Assembly: GCA_002436085.1 (NCBI GenBank)
Contig: DIXT01000020.1
Coordinates: forward strand, 59,606 to 123,605
Direction: 5' to 3'
DNA length: 64,000 nt
Origin: Anaerolineaceae bacterium UBA6073
GTDB taxonomy: Bacteria > Chloroflexota > Anaerolineae > Anaerolineales > Anaerolineaceae
In this document: piece after piece, positions 1-8,368 of the stretch
Layout of the letters: every line of letters begins with the position of its first letter
Numbering within the stretch: position 1 is the first letter of the stretch
Notes under the pieces: generated by a model
Seen by the model: the letters and a program-made list of their open reading frames with translations, nothing else
What the model was told of the DNA's origin: nothing
The model's database searches: none
Translations under genes and position numbers: made by a program

Positions 1-44
1 GATTAACCAATGTTTTTCAACACTCTCAAGTAAGCCAAAAAATC

Positions 45-74
45 ACATAGTGCCGGCGGAAGCCGGCACTATGT
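45..74 (-). terminator. Rho-independent terminator of the holin-like gene
   Basis: A perfect 13-bp inverted repeat (45-57 with 62-74) closes a 4-base loop. Read on the minus strand it lies just after the stop of the gene ending at 88 and is followed by a run of six T. On the plus strand no T run follows, so it acts on the minus strand. Confidence 0.85.
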
Positions 75-87
75 AAACCGTGTGAGA

Positions 88-456
88 TTAATCTGACTCT
101 TTGCTTTTTTCCTGGCTGAACAAAATCGTGATCACGCTGACGATCAGCGAGCCGAGCAAAGCCGCCCAAAAGTCTTTCACGTTAAAGCCCACATGGAATA
201 CGTTCTGAGCGATGTTCGATGAAAGCATGAAAACTGCGGCATTCAACACCAGGCTGAACAATCCCAGAGTCAGGATGATCAGACCGCAGGATAGAAACTT
301 GAGCAGCGGAAGCAGCGTGGCGTTCAGCAGCGCCAGAATTGCTGCCATCACAGCGTAGGCAATCCAACCATTGCCGGAGACTTCAATGCCGGGGACCAGC
401 CATGCCGCCAGGAAAAGCGCGAGCATGATTACCAACCAACGTGTAATAAACTTCAT
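88..456 (-). CDS. Phage holin family IV-like small membrane protein
   Basis: A 122-residue protein that is almost entirely hydrophobic, with about four membrane segments (residues ~5-25, 30-50, 55-80, 95-115) and a short charged C-terminus ending KSKESD. Length and four-helix layout match the chromosomal 'mycobacterial 4TM phage holin, superfamily IV' family (PF04020), whose role is unknown and which is usually not part of a prophage. An AAAGGA ribosome site precedes the ATG. The gene stands alone, with a terminator behind it and a tRNA gene upstream. No lysis gene is nearby, so a lysis role is unlikely. Confidence 0.75.
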   Translation of the reverse strand: MKFITRWLVIMLALFLAAWLVPGIEVSGNGWIAYAVMAAILALLNATLLPLLKFLSCGLIILTLGLFSLVLNAAVFMLSSNIAQNVFHVGFNVKDFWAALLGSLIVSVITILFSQEKSKESD

Positions 457-539
457 TTTATGTTCCTTTCTCTAAAGTTGTCAGCAGCATTATGGCACAA
501 TCAAGAGTGAGGGCAGCTAGAAAATCTTAGGTTAATAGG

Positions 540-615
540 TGGCGCCCTTGACAGGATTCGAACCTGCAACCAACAGCTTAGAAGGCTGGTGCTCTGTCCA
601 TTGAGCTACAAGGGC
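540..615 (-). tRNA. tRNA-Arg (anticodon TCT)
   Basis: A full cloverleaf reads on the minus strand: acceptor GCCCTTG pairs with CAAGGGC, the D arm is GCTC/GAGC, the anticodon loop is CTTCTAA giving anticodon TCT (reads AGA), and the T arm carries GGTTCGAATCC. Discriminator G is followed by an encoded CCA at 542-540. The two unknown genes at 649-2669 lie directly upstream on the same strand. Confidence 0.95.
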
Positions 616-648
616 TTAGAAAGGAAATATTATCACAAAGGAATTACT

Positions 649-1074
649 TCAGACAGGTTTGATTCCCTTGTATACTCTGCCAGCTCCGATGGTGCGAAGA
701 ATTGTCTCCGCGGGTTTGTTGAGTAAACCTGACAGTTCGATAGAATTCAAGGGGGTATTGCCGTTCACGAGGAAAATTTTAAAGATCGAGTCTACCATGG
801 CACTATTGCCTGAAAGAAACTCCGGTTGTTTGGCGCAGTGCTCGACGAGGGTGTAGAGCAGCGCGTCGACCCGGGTTACCTCACCCGTGGAGGGATTGAT
901 CAGGTCGATTTGGTCGGAATAGGAATAATCTGCAAGCAGTTTCTGGTGCTCGGGACACAAAAAGGACCGCAGGTAAACCTTCCAGTTGCTGTCCTGCGCC
1001 TTCCACCACTCGAAATCAACCTTGAATTTTGTTTTCAGCGTTGGTTTGATTAGGGCAGATATTCTCGAATCCAT
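649..1074 (-). CDS. Conserved-looking hypothetical protein
   Basis: A 141-residue soluble protein with no signal peptide or membrane segment. The first half has a WWKAQDSNWKVYLRSFLCPEH stretch (split here as WWKAQDSNWK then VYLRSFLCPEH). The last ~35 residues (SIELSGLLNKPAETILRTIG) look like a small helix-turn-helix with a final GRVYKGIKPV tail. GGAG lies upstream of the ATG. It starts 11 bases after the stop of the 527-residue gene at 1086, so the two are probably one transcript. I do not recognise the family. The HTH-like tail is inference only. Confidence 0.6.
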   Translation of the reverse strand: MDSRISALIKPTLKTKFKVDFEWWKAQDSNWKVYLRSFLCPEHQKLLADYSYSDQIDLINPSTGEVTRVDALLYTLVEHCAKQPEFLSGNSAMVDSIFKIFLVNGNTPLNSIELSGLLNKPAETILRTIGAGRVYKGIKPV

Positions 1075-1085
1075 GCTTGCTCCGA

Positions 1086-2669
1086 TTAATCGCTTTCTGC
1101 TAGGTGATAATAGTGGTCGCCGACATGCTTGAATTCTTCGTTTGTTGAGAGAATGGAGAACAAATCCAAGGGAGGTGTGCGGCGGATGACATTCAAAGCG
1201 GCGTAAAGGTCGAGGAAGTGCACGTGCTTTTGCGTATTCAGCTTAGATAGCTCATTCATCATGCGGATTGCATCTGATTTCAGGGAAATGTTCTTTGCTT
1301 TGCGGTCCTCCCAAAGTTTGTCAATTGTGCTCAGGTCGGGAATCGCAATGGCCATCCGGTCGTGGAAACCAGCGTAAATAGCTTGACGCAGTAAGGCGAT
1401 CACCAGTCCGCCGTCTGCGCCTACCAGAACGGTCTTAATCCATTCCTTGTTGGAGCGCTTTTTCAGGGGTTGGATCTTGATAAGCGCTGGATTGTCCGTA
1501 GCTTTGAGGATCACAATACTTCCGGGAATGAGATTTTGCGCTTCGTACCAATCCCGCAGCCCATAGACGTAACTTTGTTTGCGGACTACCCACGCAGAAA
1601 TTTGCTCACCGCTGGCTGCATCTACCAGTGAGAACTTGACATGTTCCGTTTCCAGCGCAGAGGGAAAGATTGCTGCGGTTTCCGCGGTGATGGGGAGCGT
1701 GCCAGAACGCCAATGCGGGAAGTTTAACACGACCGAAGCCTCGGATACCGACCCTTCCGGGACAATTGTGCTGTTGCGATACTGCTCGTCGCAGGTGCTC
1801 AGCAGCATTTTATCGGTAGCTTCAGAGATATCCTCGACCTCAGGCGTTCGGGTGGGAACCCGTAAATACAGCGGTGTTTCCAAAACAAACTGCGGTTCAA
1901 ATTTTTTCAGAAACCAGGCGATAACTCCAGTGGTTCCGACTTCGTCAAAACGCGGGTCTTCCTGCAATTCGTAGTTGAGCGAGAACTCCATCAGTTTGTC
2001 GTTTTCGCCGTCCGAGAGTTCTAATTGGCTCAACAGTTCAGCGGAGCTCATCGGTCCGCCGTCCCGGGCGTCCAGCAGCGCCTCCACCAGGTTCAGGTGA
2101 CCAGGGCCGATGTCAATGAGCAGTGATTTCGGGAACCAGGTGTATCCAATCCGCACCAGGTCCGTCTGGTTATCGAGAGCCGCGCGCAGTTTTGCTTTGA
2201 TTTCAGCGCCGTACTGCTGCCAGATGGCTTTGTGGACCGCTTCTCCGTCGGCGCCAGCTTCGTAGTCCACTTCGTTTAGGGGATGTTCTGCCACGCCTGA
2301 CGCAAATTCCTTACTGCTGCCATTAGAGAATTCAACAGTCAGGACGGTGAAGTCTCCAATTTCAGGGTTGTTGCCCGGATGAGAAGCCGTTACGGTTCCA
2401 CTTTCCCAGGAGCGCTGAGGAAACACAATCCGCTCGCCTGGCTCGTGCAGATCTTTGGGCAAGTAGATCTTGCCAAGATCCTTTTGTTTGCGCTTGAGTT
2501 CCAACCGGGCGCTTTCGAGGCGGTTGGAAACTAAAACCCGCGCCAGACCTTCAATGGGTACTGGAGATTCCTTCTCGAAAAGGTAGGCAGATAGCGCTTG
2601 CAGATCATCTGGAGTAATCTGGAGCTCTTTCCATTGTTTCTCTTGGATTGGATTGGTAAGTAATGCCAT
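1086..2669 (-). CDS. Large hypothetical protein, N-terminal HTH-like region
   Basis: A 527-residue soluble acidic protein. Residues ~20-75 (LSAYLFEKESPVPIEGLARVL) look like a winged-helix-type segment. A beta-rich part follows (GERIVFPQRSWESGTVTASH), then a long helical C-terminus. No catalytic motif, signal peptide or membrane span is visible. GAGGG precedes the ATG, and a good promoter (TTCACA-17-TATAAT) lies 31 bases upstream. It is followed by the 141-residue gene 11 bases on, which suggests a two-gene operon. I do not recognise the family. A regulatory or nucleic-acid-binding role is possible but not shown. Confidence 0.6.
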   Translation of the reverse strand: MALLTNPIQEKQWKELQITPDDLQALSAYLFEKESPVPIEGLARVLVSNRLESARLELKRKQKDLGKIYLPKDLHEPGERIVFPQRSWESGTVTASHPGNNPEIGDFTVLTVEFSNGSSKEFASGVAEHPLNEVDYEAGADGEAVHKAIWQQYGAEIKAKLRAALDNQTDLVRIGYTWFPKSLLIDIGPGHLNLVEALLDARDGGPMSSAELLSQLELSDGENDKLMEFSLNYELQEDPRFDEVGTTGVIAWFLKKFEPQFVLETPLYLRVPTRTPEVEDISEATDKMLLSTCDEQYRNSTIVPEGSVSEASVVLNFPHWRSGTLPITAETAAIFPSALETEHVKFSLVDAASGEQISAWVVRKQSYVYGLRDWYEAQNLIPGSIVILKATDNPALIKIQPLKKRSNKEWIKTVLVGADGGLVIALLRQAIYAGFHDRMAIAIPDLSTIDKLWEDRKAKNISLKSDAIRMMNELSKLNTQKHVHFLDLYAALNVIRRTPPLDLFSILSTNEEFKHVGDHYYHLAESD

Positions 2670-2699
2670 GATTCCCTCGAAAAATCAAATATTGCTTCG

Positions 2700-2728
2700 A
2701 TTATACCTGATAAGGTCGTCGCTGTGAA
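2700..2728 (-). promoter_or_regulatory. Sigma-70-type promoter of the 527-residue gene
   Basis: On the minus strand TTCACA (2728-2723) and TATAAT (2705-2700) are separated by exactly 17 bases. The -10 lies about 30 bases upstream of the ATG at 2669. Confidence 0.7.
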
Positions 2729-2770
2729 CGCGCGGGCAGAATATTAGATAGCCAAAAGCTGGTACGCGTT

Positions 2771-2855
2771 GCGCGTAGCCACTAAATACAAATCTACCAA
2801 CCAGGAAAAAAGCAAAGAGCGAGCGCGGGAATGACTCTTCTGAAGGAGTAGGTCT
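2771..2855 (+). repeat. 85-bp dispersed repeat, copy A
   Basis: Aligns without gaps to 4150-4234 at 62 of 85 positions by my hand count. The first ten bases (gcgcgtagcc) and the last five (ggtct) are identical, and a central hairpin (AAGAG...CTCTT around a gcgcgg core) is kept in both copies. Read on the minus strand, copy A's hairpin is followed by TGCTTTTTT, so it could act as a terminator, but no minus-strand gene ends just before it. Confidence 0.65.
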
Positions 2856-3112
2856 CCGTTCTTGCATGGTCGGGAGACCAAATAGTTTTTTGAGCTCCAG
2901 GCCTCATCCTGCATTTCAATTCTCATAAGCACCTTATGATCTTTCGATATTTAGAAATGCAGCCAGCTCATCGAGGCATTTATCAACCTGCCTTTGATTA
3001 TCAATTCAGAGCTTTCCTCAACTGGCAATTTTTTACAGGACAACTAATGAGCTGTAAATGATACAGGCACATGCGATTTAAGACAGCTGGAATGGAGTAA
3101 ACTTGCCACAAG

Positions 3113-3892
3113 ATGACGAAACGGTTATGGTTTGTTTGGGAGATAATCGCGTTTTTTGCTGTAAGTTTGGTTGCCTGCTCCAGCCAAAAAAGCGAAACAA
3201 AGTTGACCCCAAACCCAAGCGAAGCGGTTGTTGTATTTACCCCCATGCCTCCTCAACCCGTGCCGATTGTTTCATCTTCGCCCGTGCTCATCTTACCTGA
3301 AACCCCAACTCTCAGCCGGACATCCACACCGAGCTTCCCTGAGTCGCACTATATCGTCATTAGCGGACATGAACAGGCGTACCCCTTGAGCTGCGAGGCC
3401 AGCGCCGCAGTAGACTGGGCAGCTTATTTTGGGATGAACATCTATGAGTACGACTTTCAGATGGTACTGCCGCTATCAGACAACCCTAATTTGGGTTTTT
3501 GCGGCGATGTGCTCACCGATAGTTGGGGGCAGATTCCGCCATTTGCCTATGGGGTGCATGCTGGTCCAATAGCTGATTTACTCGTGAAGTATGGACTGCC
3601 CGCCAAAACCATTAGCGGTTGGACGCTGGAGCAGGTCAAACAGAAATTGGCAGAGGACAAACCCATCCTGGTTTGGGTGATTGGTAATATGGAGTTCAGC
3701 CAGCCAGTGGTGTATACCGATAAACAGGGGCAGGATGTGTTGGTAGCGCCCTACGAGCATGCCGTGATCCTCACCGGGTATGACCTGACAACAGTGCGGT
3801 ACATAAACAATGGACTTTTTTTTGACGTGCCGGCAGATGTGTTCCTGACATCGTGGGGCGTCCTAAACAACATGGGTATCGTGTATGAGTAG
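3113..3892 (+). CDS. Lipoprotein with C39-like cysteine peptidase domain
   Basis: A 259-residue secreted lipoprotein. Residues 1-21 form a signal peptide ending in a lipobox (SLVAC, lipidated Cys22). A Pro/Ser/Thr-rich linker runs over ~30-75, and a C39-like peptidase domain (Peptidase_C39_2 type) fills ~78-259. The likely catalytic Cys94 sits in PLSCEASAA and the His216 in YEHAVILTGYD. Asn232 or Asp238 could complete the triad. Such domains are usually anchored outside the membrane, and their substrates are mostly unknown. The gene is a single unit flanked by long intergenic regions that each carry a copy of the same 85-bp repeat. The ribosome site is weak. Confidence 0.8.
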   Translation: MTKRLWFVWEIIAFFAVSLVACSSQKSETKLTPNPSEAVVVFTPMPPQPVPIVSSSPVLILPETPTLSRTSTPSFPESHYIVISGHEQAYPLSCEASAAVDWAAYFGMNIYEYDFQMVLPLSDNPNLGFCGDVLTDSWGQIPPFAYGVHAGPIADLLVKYGLPAKTISGWTLEQVKQKLAEDKPILVWVIGNMEFSQPVVYTDKQGQDVLVAPYEHAVILTGYDLTTVRYINNGLFFDVPADVFLTSWGVLNNMGIVYE

Positions 3893-4012
3893 CTGTAGGT
3901 GGAAAATAGCTCAAAACTCTTTGATGATTGAGAGAAAATAGCGCGGTTGTGAGACCAGGCTAATCAATTGGGTGTTTCTGCCCTCCAGATGCGGGGTTTT
4001 ATGATCTCATTC

Positions 4013-4028
4013 CATGCCAATTGGCATG
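4013..4028. repeat. 16-bp perfect palindrome
   Basis: catgccaattggcatg is its own reverse complement. It sits in a convergent intergenic region with no promoter in view, so an operator role is doubtful. Confidence 0.5.
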
Positions 4029-4149
4029 CTTTGGCAGGTACAAAGCCTAACCATAAGAAAGTTTAGTTTGATTTGCCTTGTTCGGTAATGATGCTTCGCC
4101 CAAATCTTGAGGCCTGCTTTCTGATAATTCTTATAGACAGCCACAAGCT

Positions 4150-4234
4150 GCGCGTAGCCACTAATTACACATCTTACGATCAGGGATAATTTGAAGAGCC
4201 GGCGCGGTACCAGCTCTTCTGTCAGAGGAGGTCT
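4150..4234 (+). repeat. 85-bp dispersed repeat, copy B
   Basis: Ungapped partner of 2771-2855. Here the hairpin is perfect over seven pairs (GAAGAGC at 4193-4199 with GCTCTTC at 4213-4219). The copy begins three bases after the stop of the minus-strand gene at 4238, so on that strand it could form part of the 3' untranslated region. A related ten-mer (gcgcgtagcc) also occurs at 15177-15186 without the rest of the element. Confidence 0.65.
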
Positions 4235-4237
4235 TGC

Positions 4238-4630
4238 TTACTTGAGAAAAAACGCTATCAACACGCCAATCAATAGTCCCAGGAAGGAGGAACTGAGGAC
4301 CATAAACGCGTGCGACTTTTTTATCGCGTCCACCACAACTTTTGTGGCAACTGTGGCGCCTTCGAATACCGGGGTTCTATTTTCACGAACAGCAATTTTG
4401 ACAGTAGGCTGAAAACTCTGCAGTTCCAGCGGGGAAGCTTGTTTCAAAAGGGAGCCTACAGGCTCAGCATGCAAAGGCTCATCAGAAGTCTGAGTCAGGA
4501 ACGCCAACCGGACTTCATCCGGAGCTGAGCGGGGTGGTTCTTCCTGGCTTTGCTGGCGCGCCTTCTTGCGGATAATCGGCAGCAGCGCGTTCCAAAACCC
4601 GATTTCAATGGAGTTCATCATCTGGCTCAT
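4238..4630 (-). CDS. Tail-anchored hypothetical protein of the ftsZ cluster
   Basis: A 130-residue protein with a mostly polar, proline- and glutamate-containing body and one C-terminal membrane helix (residues ~108-129, ending LIGVLIAFFLK), so the body would face the cytoplasm. AGCAGG lies upstream of the ATG. It begins nine bases after the 73-residue gene, which in turn follows ftsZ, so the three look like one operon. Its position suggests an envelope or division role, but I do not recognise the family. Confidence 0.65.
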   Translation of the reverse strand: MSQMMNSIEIGFWNALLPIIRKKARQQSQEEPPRSAPDEVRLAFLTQTSDEPLHAEPVGSLLKQASPLELQSFQPTVKIAVRENRTPVFEGATVATKVVVDAIKKSHAFMVLSSSFLGLLIGVLIAFFLK

Positions 4631-4639
4631 AAATACCTG

Positions 4640-4861
4640 CTAACTTTTGGACGCTGACATTCTGAGGACATTTCCCAACTGGTCGACAGTCACCCGAATT
4701 GTTTGTTCCATGCTCCGCCCGGTAGCAATTTCAAGCTTCCTGGTGTATAACAGCAAATACCTGTTATCCGTCTGCTGGCTGACCTTGGGGCTTGTGCCAG
4801 CCATCTGAGGATGCCTTTTATAGACTTCCTTGTTTACTTTGCTGATGACTGCGGAATCCAT
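4640..4861 (-). CDS. Small hypothetical protein downstream of ftsZ
   Basis: A 73-residue basic soluble protein (MDSAVISKVNKEVYKRHPQM at its start). The ribosome site AGGAGC overlaps the ftsZ stop codon, with only eight bases between the genes, so translation is probably coupled. No domain is recognised. The close packing with ftsZ and the next membrane-anchored gene is the only clue to its role. Confidence 0.65.
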   Translation of the reverse strand: MDSAVISKVNKEVYKRHPQMAGTSPKVSQQTDNRYLLLYTRKLEIATGRSMEQTIRVTVDQLGNVLRMSASKS

Positions 4862-4869
4862 AAATGCTC

Positions 4870-6075
4870 CTATTTGCTCTGGAATGAGCGCCTGCGCAGA
4901 AAAGCCGGCACATCCAGACGTTCATCCTGATCAACTCTTTGACCAACCAGACTATTGGTATCCACTTCCTGTATTCCTGCCAAAATCGCATTTTTATTCG
5001 GATAATTGGGCTTCGGCGCGGGAGTTGGTGCCTGACCGGGTGTCTGTGGGGCGGGTTCCCTGAATATCATCTCAGGCTGGGACTTGGTCGGGGTGTTTTT
5101 TTTCACGCCAATGCCAGTGACAATGAGGATTAGCTGAACACGATCTTCCATTCGGGCGTCTGTTATCACGCCGGGGATAATTTCAGCATGGAATCCGGAA
5201 GCTTCCTGAAGCAGCTGCAGCGCGTCAGTAACGTCCCGGAAGGACATGTTGGCACTGCCGGTAAAGTTCGCGATCATATGCGTGGCTGAATACAGGTCGA
5301 TTTCCTCGAGCAGCGGATGATGCAGCGCTTTTTCGATTGCCTGCTTAATACGGTCCGGACCAGAGCCGGTGCCGATCGCAAGCAAAGCGCCTCCGCCCTG
5401 CTGCATGACATTTTTGATATGCGAGAAATCGACGTTGATCAGGCCGGTTTCTGTAATCAATTCCGAGATACCCTGAACGCCCTGCCGCAAGACATCGTCA
5501 GCGAGTGTGAAAGCCATCTCAAGCGGCAGGTCGCGCGGAGCGACTTCGATTAGTTTGTCATTTGGGATGACAATCAGGGTATCTGTATACTGGCGCAGCT
5601 TTTCAAGGCCTGCTTCACAGTTTTTTTGCCTTCTGCCCAGTTCAAAAGAGAAGGGGCGGGTCACAATTGCGATTGTGACCGCGCCGACGGCTTTGGCAAC
5701 CCGGGCAGCCACTGGTATGGCACCGGTTCCTGTGCCGCCGCCCATGCCTGCGGTAAGGAAGACCATCTCAGCGCCTTCCATGATGGAGGCAAGCTCGCGG
5801 TAACTTTCTTCGGCCGCGGTCTCACCTACCACAGGTAGGCCGCCCGCGCCCAATCCGCGTGTGGATTTAGGTCCCAGCTGAATTTTGTTAGGGGATAAGT
5901 TATGTGCCAATGCCTGCGCGTCGGTGTTGCAGGCAACAAATGTGACACCCTGCATACCATTTTCAATCATGCGGTTGATCGCGTTGCATCCGCCGCCGCC
6001 AAGACCAGCTACAACGATCTTGGGAAGTGAACTGGAAATGGGTGTTCGCATAACGTAAACAGGCTGATTGTTCAT
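4870..6075 (-). CDS. ftsZ: Cell division protein FtsZ
   Basis: The 401-residue tubulin-like GTPase that forms the division ring. The N-terminal GTPase domain has GLGGGGCNAINRM, NTDAQAL and the tubulin signature GGGTGTGAIP. The polymerisation domain continues to about residue 320. A variable Pro-rich linker (TPGQAPTPAPKPNYPNKN) follows, then the conserved tip RLDVPAFLRRR that binds FtsA/SepF-type partners. Length is normal. AGAGGAG precedes the ATG. It is unusual only in company: no mur/fts genes surround it. Instead there is an unknown barrel-like gene upstream and two small genes downstream. Confidence 0.97.
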   Translation of the reverse strand: MNNQPVYVMRTPISSSLPKIVVAGLGGGGCNAINRMIENGMQGVTFVACNTDAQALAHNLSPNKIQLGPKSTRGLGAGGLPVVGETAAEESYRELASIMEGAEMVFLTAGMGGGTGTGAIPVAARVAKAVGAVTIAIVTRPFSFELGRRQKNCEAGLEKLRQYTDTLIVIPNDKLIEVAPRDLPLEMAFTLADDVLRQGVQGISELITETGLINVDFSHIKNVMQQGGGALLAIGTGSGPDRIKQAIEKALHHPLLEEIDLYSATHMIANFTGSANMSFRDVTDALQLLQEASGFHAEIIPGVITDARMEDRVQLILIVTGIGVKKNTPTKSQPEMIFREPAPQTPGQAPTPAPKPNYPNKNAILAGIQEVDTNSLVGQRVDQDERLDVPAFLRRRSFQSK

Positions 6076-6097
6076 GATTTCTCCTCTGAATTAGCAA

Positions 6098-7372
6098 TTA
6101 AGCTGCAACGCTGAGGCTTTTGCTGACTTTTTCGTCAATCAGGCAGCCAGCTTCTCTCAGCATCTGAATGTCATGTTCCGAAAAGGCGGAATCTTCGTTC
6201 CATATGGTAACTTTGCGCGCGTTCATGGCCTCGATGAGCGAGAAGCCGATGGTCGGTCGGACTTCACGGATAATCGGGCGGACGCGTTCCAATATATTCT
6301 CCGGAATACCCCAATCGTATGAAGGGAGCAGCAGATAATGATCAATCGGATACATCCATTGCGCTACGCGGTTCGCCACCGGGTATTCCACCTGTTGTTT
6401 GCGAGTCTGTTCGATTTTTTCCTTGTAAGTGGACAGGTCTTTTTGTTTGGGCTGACCGTTTTCGTCAAACCAGGCTGTTTTCCCTGCCGGGTCATTTTCA
6501 GCAGAACTTAAGAGCCAGAACAAACAACCCAGAACCTCGTTTGGAAGGGAGCTTTCCGCACCCGCTTTTGCGTTTTCATCCAGCGTGTAATTCAACAAAT
6601 CATCAAAACGTAAATTCGGGTCCAGCTTATTCTTTTCAACGCTGGCGGCACCGAACCAGAAGAGCATGAGCTTGGGTGTGACGTTCAGAGCAGATTTGAC
6701 CAGTTCTGAGTACCACTGCCAGGTGTTGAAACCGAGGTGGTCTTCTTCCCCGACTTCGGTTTTGGAGTACGGGCGGAGGGTTTTCCAGCGTTTGGACGCG
6801 CCTTTACCCCAGGTGAGCGGCCTCGAGAAGGTTTGCGCGCTGACGGCCATGTGCAAATTCGCGCTGAAATCCAGGGACTTACGCTGCTGTACCAGCTGCA
6901 GCACTTTTTTGAGGAATGAAAGATCCCAGTAATCGCCGCCGGGCTGTAGTGGCGGAAAAATTGGAATGAGGTTGTTCTGTTCTGCAATGCGGACAAACGG
7001 CAGGTAATGGTCCAGAAATCTTTCTACCAAATCGCCTTGGGACCAGGTTCCATCCAACCAGGAAGATTTTACGTTCGGGCTCTTAAAGAATGTCACATAC
7101 TTGACACCCCAGCGCGCGTAAGCAGACAGAATCACCTTCAAATCTTCCGGTTTGATTTCCGAATTGACCGGCATATCAAACTGAACAATCGGTTGAATCC
7201 CGCCTTTGACGAGTCCCTGGATGAAATCTTCAGGAATTGCTTGGGATAAAGGACTCTTGATGACCAGCCACGAAGCGTTGAGCGCCTGTAATTCAGGCAG
7301 CCAGAGATTCAGATCGCGGGCTTGGTAGTGGTTTAAGTCCTGAAAGTAATGAAATCCGAGTCTTTTGTTCAT
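6098..7372 (-). CDS. Hypothetical protein, likely TIM-barrel hydrolase-like
   Basis: About 424 residues from the ATG at 7372; an in-frame GTG at 7393 is an alternative. There is no signal peptide. The pattern of alternating strands and helices (LNASWLVIKSP, IQPIVQFDMP, WGVKYVTFFKSPN, LIPIFPPLQPGGDYWD) resembles a glycosidase-type barrel, and GYW/WF aromatic patches are common. I cannot point to a certain acid/base pair. The last ~40 residues (RKVTIWNEDSAFSEHDIQML) look like a small separate lobe. The gene lies just upstream of ftsZ on the same strand, about 20 bases away, so it is probably cotranscribed. Function unknown. Confidence 0.6.
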   Translation of the reverse strand: MNKRLGFHYFQDLNHYQARDLNLWLPELQALNASWLVIKSPLSQAIPEDFIQGLVKGGIQPIVQFDMPVNSEIKPEDLKVILSAYARWGVKYVTFFKSPNVKSSWLDGTWSQGDLVERFLDHYLPFVRIAEQNNLIPIFPPLQPGGDYWDLSFLKKVLQLVQQRKSLDFSANLHMAVSAQTFSRPLTWGKGASKRWKTLRPYSKTEVGEEDHLGFNTWQWYSELVKSALNVTPKLMLFWFGAASVEKNKLDPNLRFDDLLNYTLDENAKAGAESSLPNEVLGCLFWLLSSAENDPAGKTAWFDENGQPKQKDLSTYKEKIEQTRKQQVEYPVANRVAQWMYPIDHYLLLPSYDWGIPENILERVRPIIREVRPTIGFSLIEAMNARKVTIWNEDSAFSEHDIQMLREAGCLIDEKVSKSLSVAA

Positions 7373-7446
7373 GGTCACATCCGTGTGAATCACTATCCGT
7401 TAGCGAATTAAGTGCAAGTATTATGCCAAATTGAACAGAGAATACC

Positions 7447-7455
7447 TGCTATAAT
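7447..7455 (+). promoter_or_regulatory. Extended -10 promoter next to a start codon
   Basis: TGC-TATAAT ends at 7455 and the ATG is at 7463, seven bases on. Transcription would start at or within a base or two of the ATG, so the message should be leaderless. No good -35 is visible at 17 bases, as is usual for extended -10 promoters. Confidence 0.65.
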
Positions 7456-7462
7456 TGCGCCG

Positions 7463-8368
7463 ATGATTTTAGTAACTGGCGGTATTGGATTTATCGGGGG
7501 GGAGCTTGTCAAACAATTAAGCGCAATGGGTATGCCGTACCGTTATCTTCTGCAGCCGGGCGACCGGAGTTACCTTATTCCAAGAAATATTGATATCGAC
7601 GTGGCGGTAAGTTCGCTTTCCGACGAGCGGGGGATAAGAGCTGCACTGCAAGGCGTGGATGTCATCTACCACCTTGCTTCTGTCGAACAGATTGCCGGGC
7701 ATTTAGACTTGCAGCAAGTTGAAGTCCGGGATGTGGAGATACTGGCAAACACAGCCTATTCTTGCGGAGTGAAACGTTTTTTTTATCTCAGCCATTTAGG
7801 CGCGGACCGCGCCTCCGCATTCGGATTGATGAAAGCAAAAGGCATTGCTGAGCACGCTATCCGGCAGAGCGGCGTTCCCTACACAATTATACGGAGCAGC
7901 ATGGTGTACGGGGAAGGCGACATGTTCAGTTCCTACCTGCTCGGATTATTAAAGGTTTTTCCATTTTTCGTGCCTATTCCCGGGGACGGCAGCGTGCTGC
8001 TGCAGCCCGTCTGGGTGCGCGACCTGGCAGTTTGCCTGGCTTGGGCGTTAAACATGCCCGGAACTGTGAATAGCATACTGGAAATTGGGGGACCGGAGCA
8101 CCTCAGTTTCCGGGAAGTCCTCACCCTCATTGCTGAGCGGATACACTCCCGGAAAAAGCTGATGGAACTCAACCCAATGCGGATGAACCGACTGATCCAG
8201 TTCATTCAGAGCATTCGCAAGGACTTTCCTGGCTCAACCTTTTGGATGGATTATCTGGCTGAAAACCGGATTTGCGCGTTGGATTCACTCCCGCGTACTT
8301 TTGGCATTAATCCTGCAAGATTTCAACAAAAAATAGGCTACCTCGGTACCACAAAAAGGAAAAAATGA
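7463..8368 (+). CDS. NAD(P)-dependent epimerase/NmrA-like protein
   Basis: About 301 residues from the ATG at 7463. An upstream GTG at 7412 would place the promoter inside the gene and is rejected. The N-terminus MILVTGGIGFIGGELVKQL is a Rossmann dinucleotide site. The protein then follows the atypical short-chain dehydrogenase plan (VIYHLASVEQ, FYLSHLGAD, PYTIIRSSMVYGEG) seen in NDUFA9/NmrA-like proteins, where the YxxxK catalytic pair is missing. Here SHLGAD replaces the usual catalytic tyrosine segment. The role may be redox sensing or quinone/sugar-nucleotide metabolism. It overlaps the GH57 gene by four bases. Confidence 0.75.
   Translation: MILVTGGIGFIGGELVKQLSAMGMPYRYLLQPGDRSYLIPRNIDIDVAVSSLSDERGIRAALQGVDVIYHLASVEQIAGHLDLQQVEVRDVEILANTAYSCGVKRFFYLSHLGADRASAFGLMKAKGIAEHAIRQSGVPYTIIRSSMVYGEGDMFSSYLLGLLKVFPFFVPIPGDGSVLLQPVWVRDLAVCLAWALNMPGTVNSILEIGGPEHLSFREVLTLIAERIHSRKKLMELNPMRMNRLIQFIQSIRKDFPGSTFWMDYLAENRICALDSLPRTFGINPARFQQKIGYLGTTKRKK

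Larger units (their letters stand above)
2670..3112. other. 443-bp divergent intergenic region
   Basis: Lies between the divergent genes at 1086-2669 (minus) and 3113-3892 (plus). It holds the minus promoter at 2700-2728, an 85-bp dispersed repeat at 2771-2855, and next to it an inverted repeat GGTCTCC (2851-2857) with GGAGACC (2873-2879). Short open frames here have no ribosome site and no recognisable product, so I treat the region as non-coding. Confidence 0.6.
3893..4237. other. 345-bp convergent intergenic region
   Basis: Lies between the 3' ends of the lipoprotein gene (plus) and the tail-anchored protein gene (minus). It contains a 16-bp perfect palindrome at 4013-4028 and copy B of the 85-bp repeat at 4150-4234. 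No coding region is supported. Confidence 0.6.

Noticed and set aside
2685..2932. Two short minus frames upstream of the 527-residue gene
   Set aside because: They overlap the promoter and the 85-bp repeat; no ribosome site.
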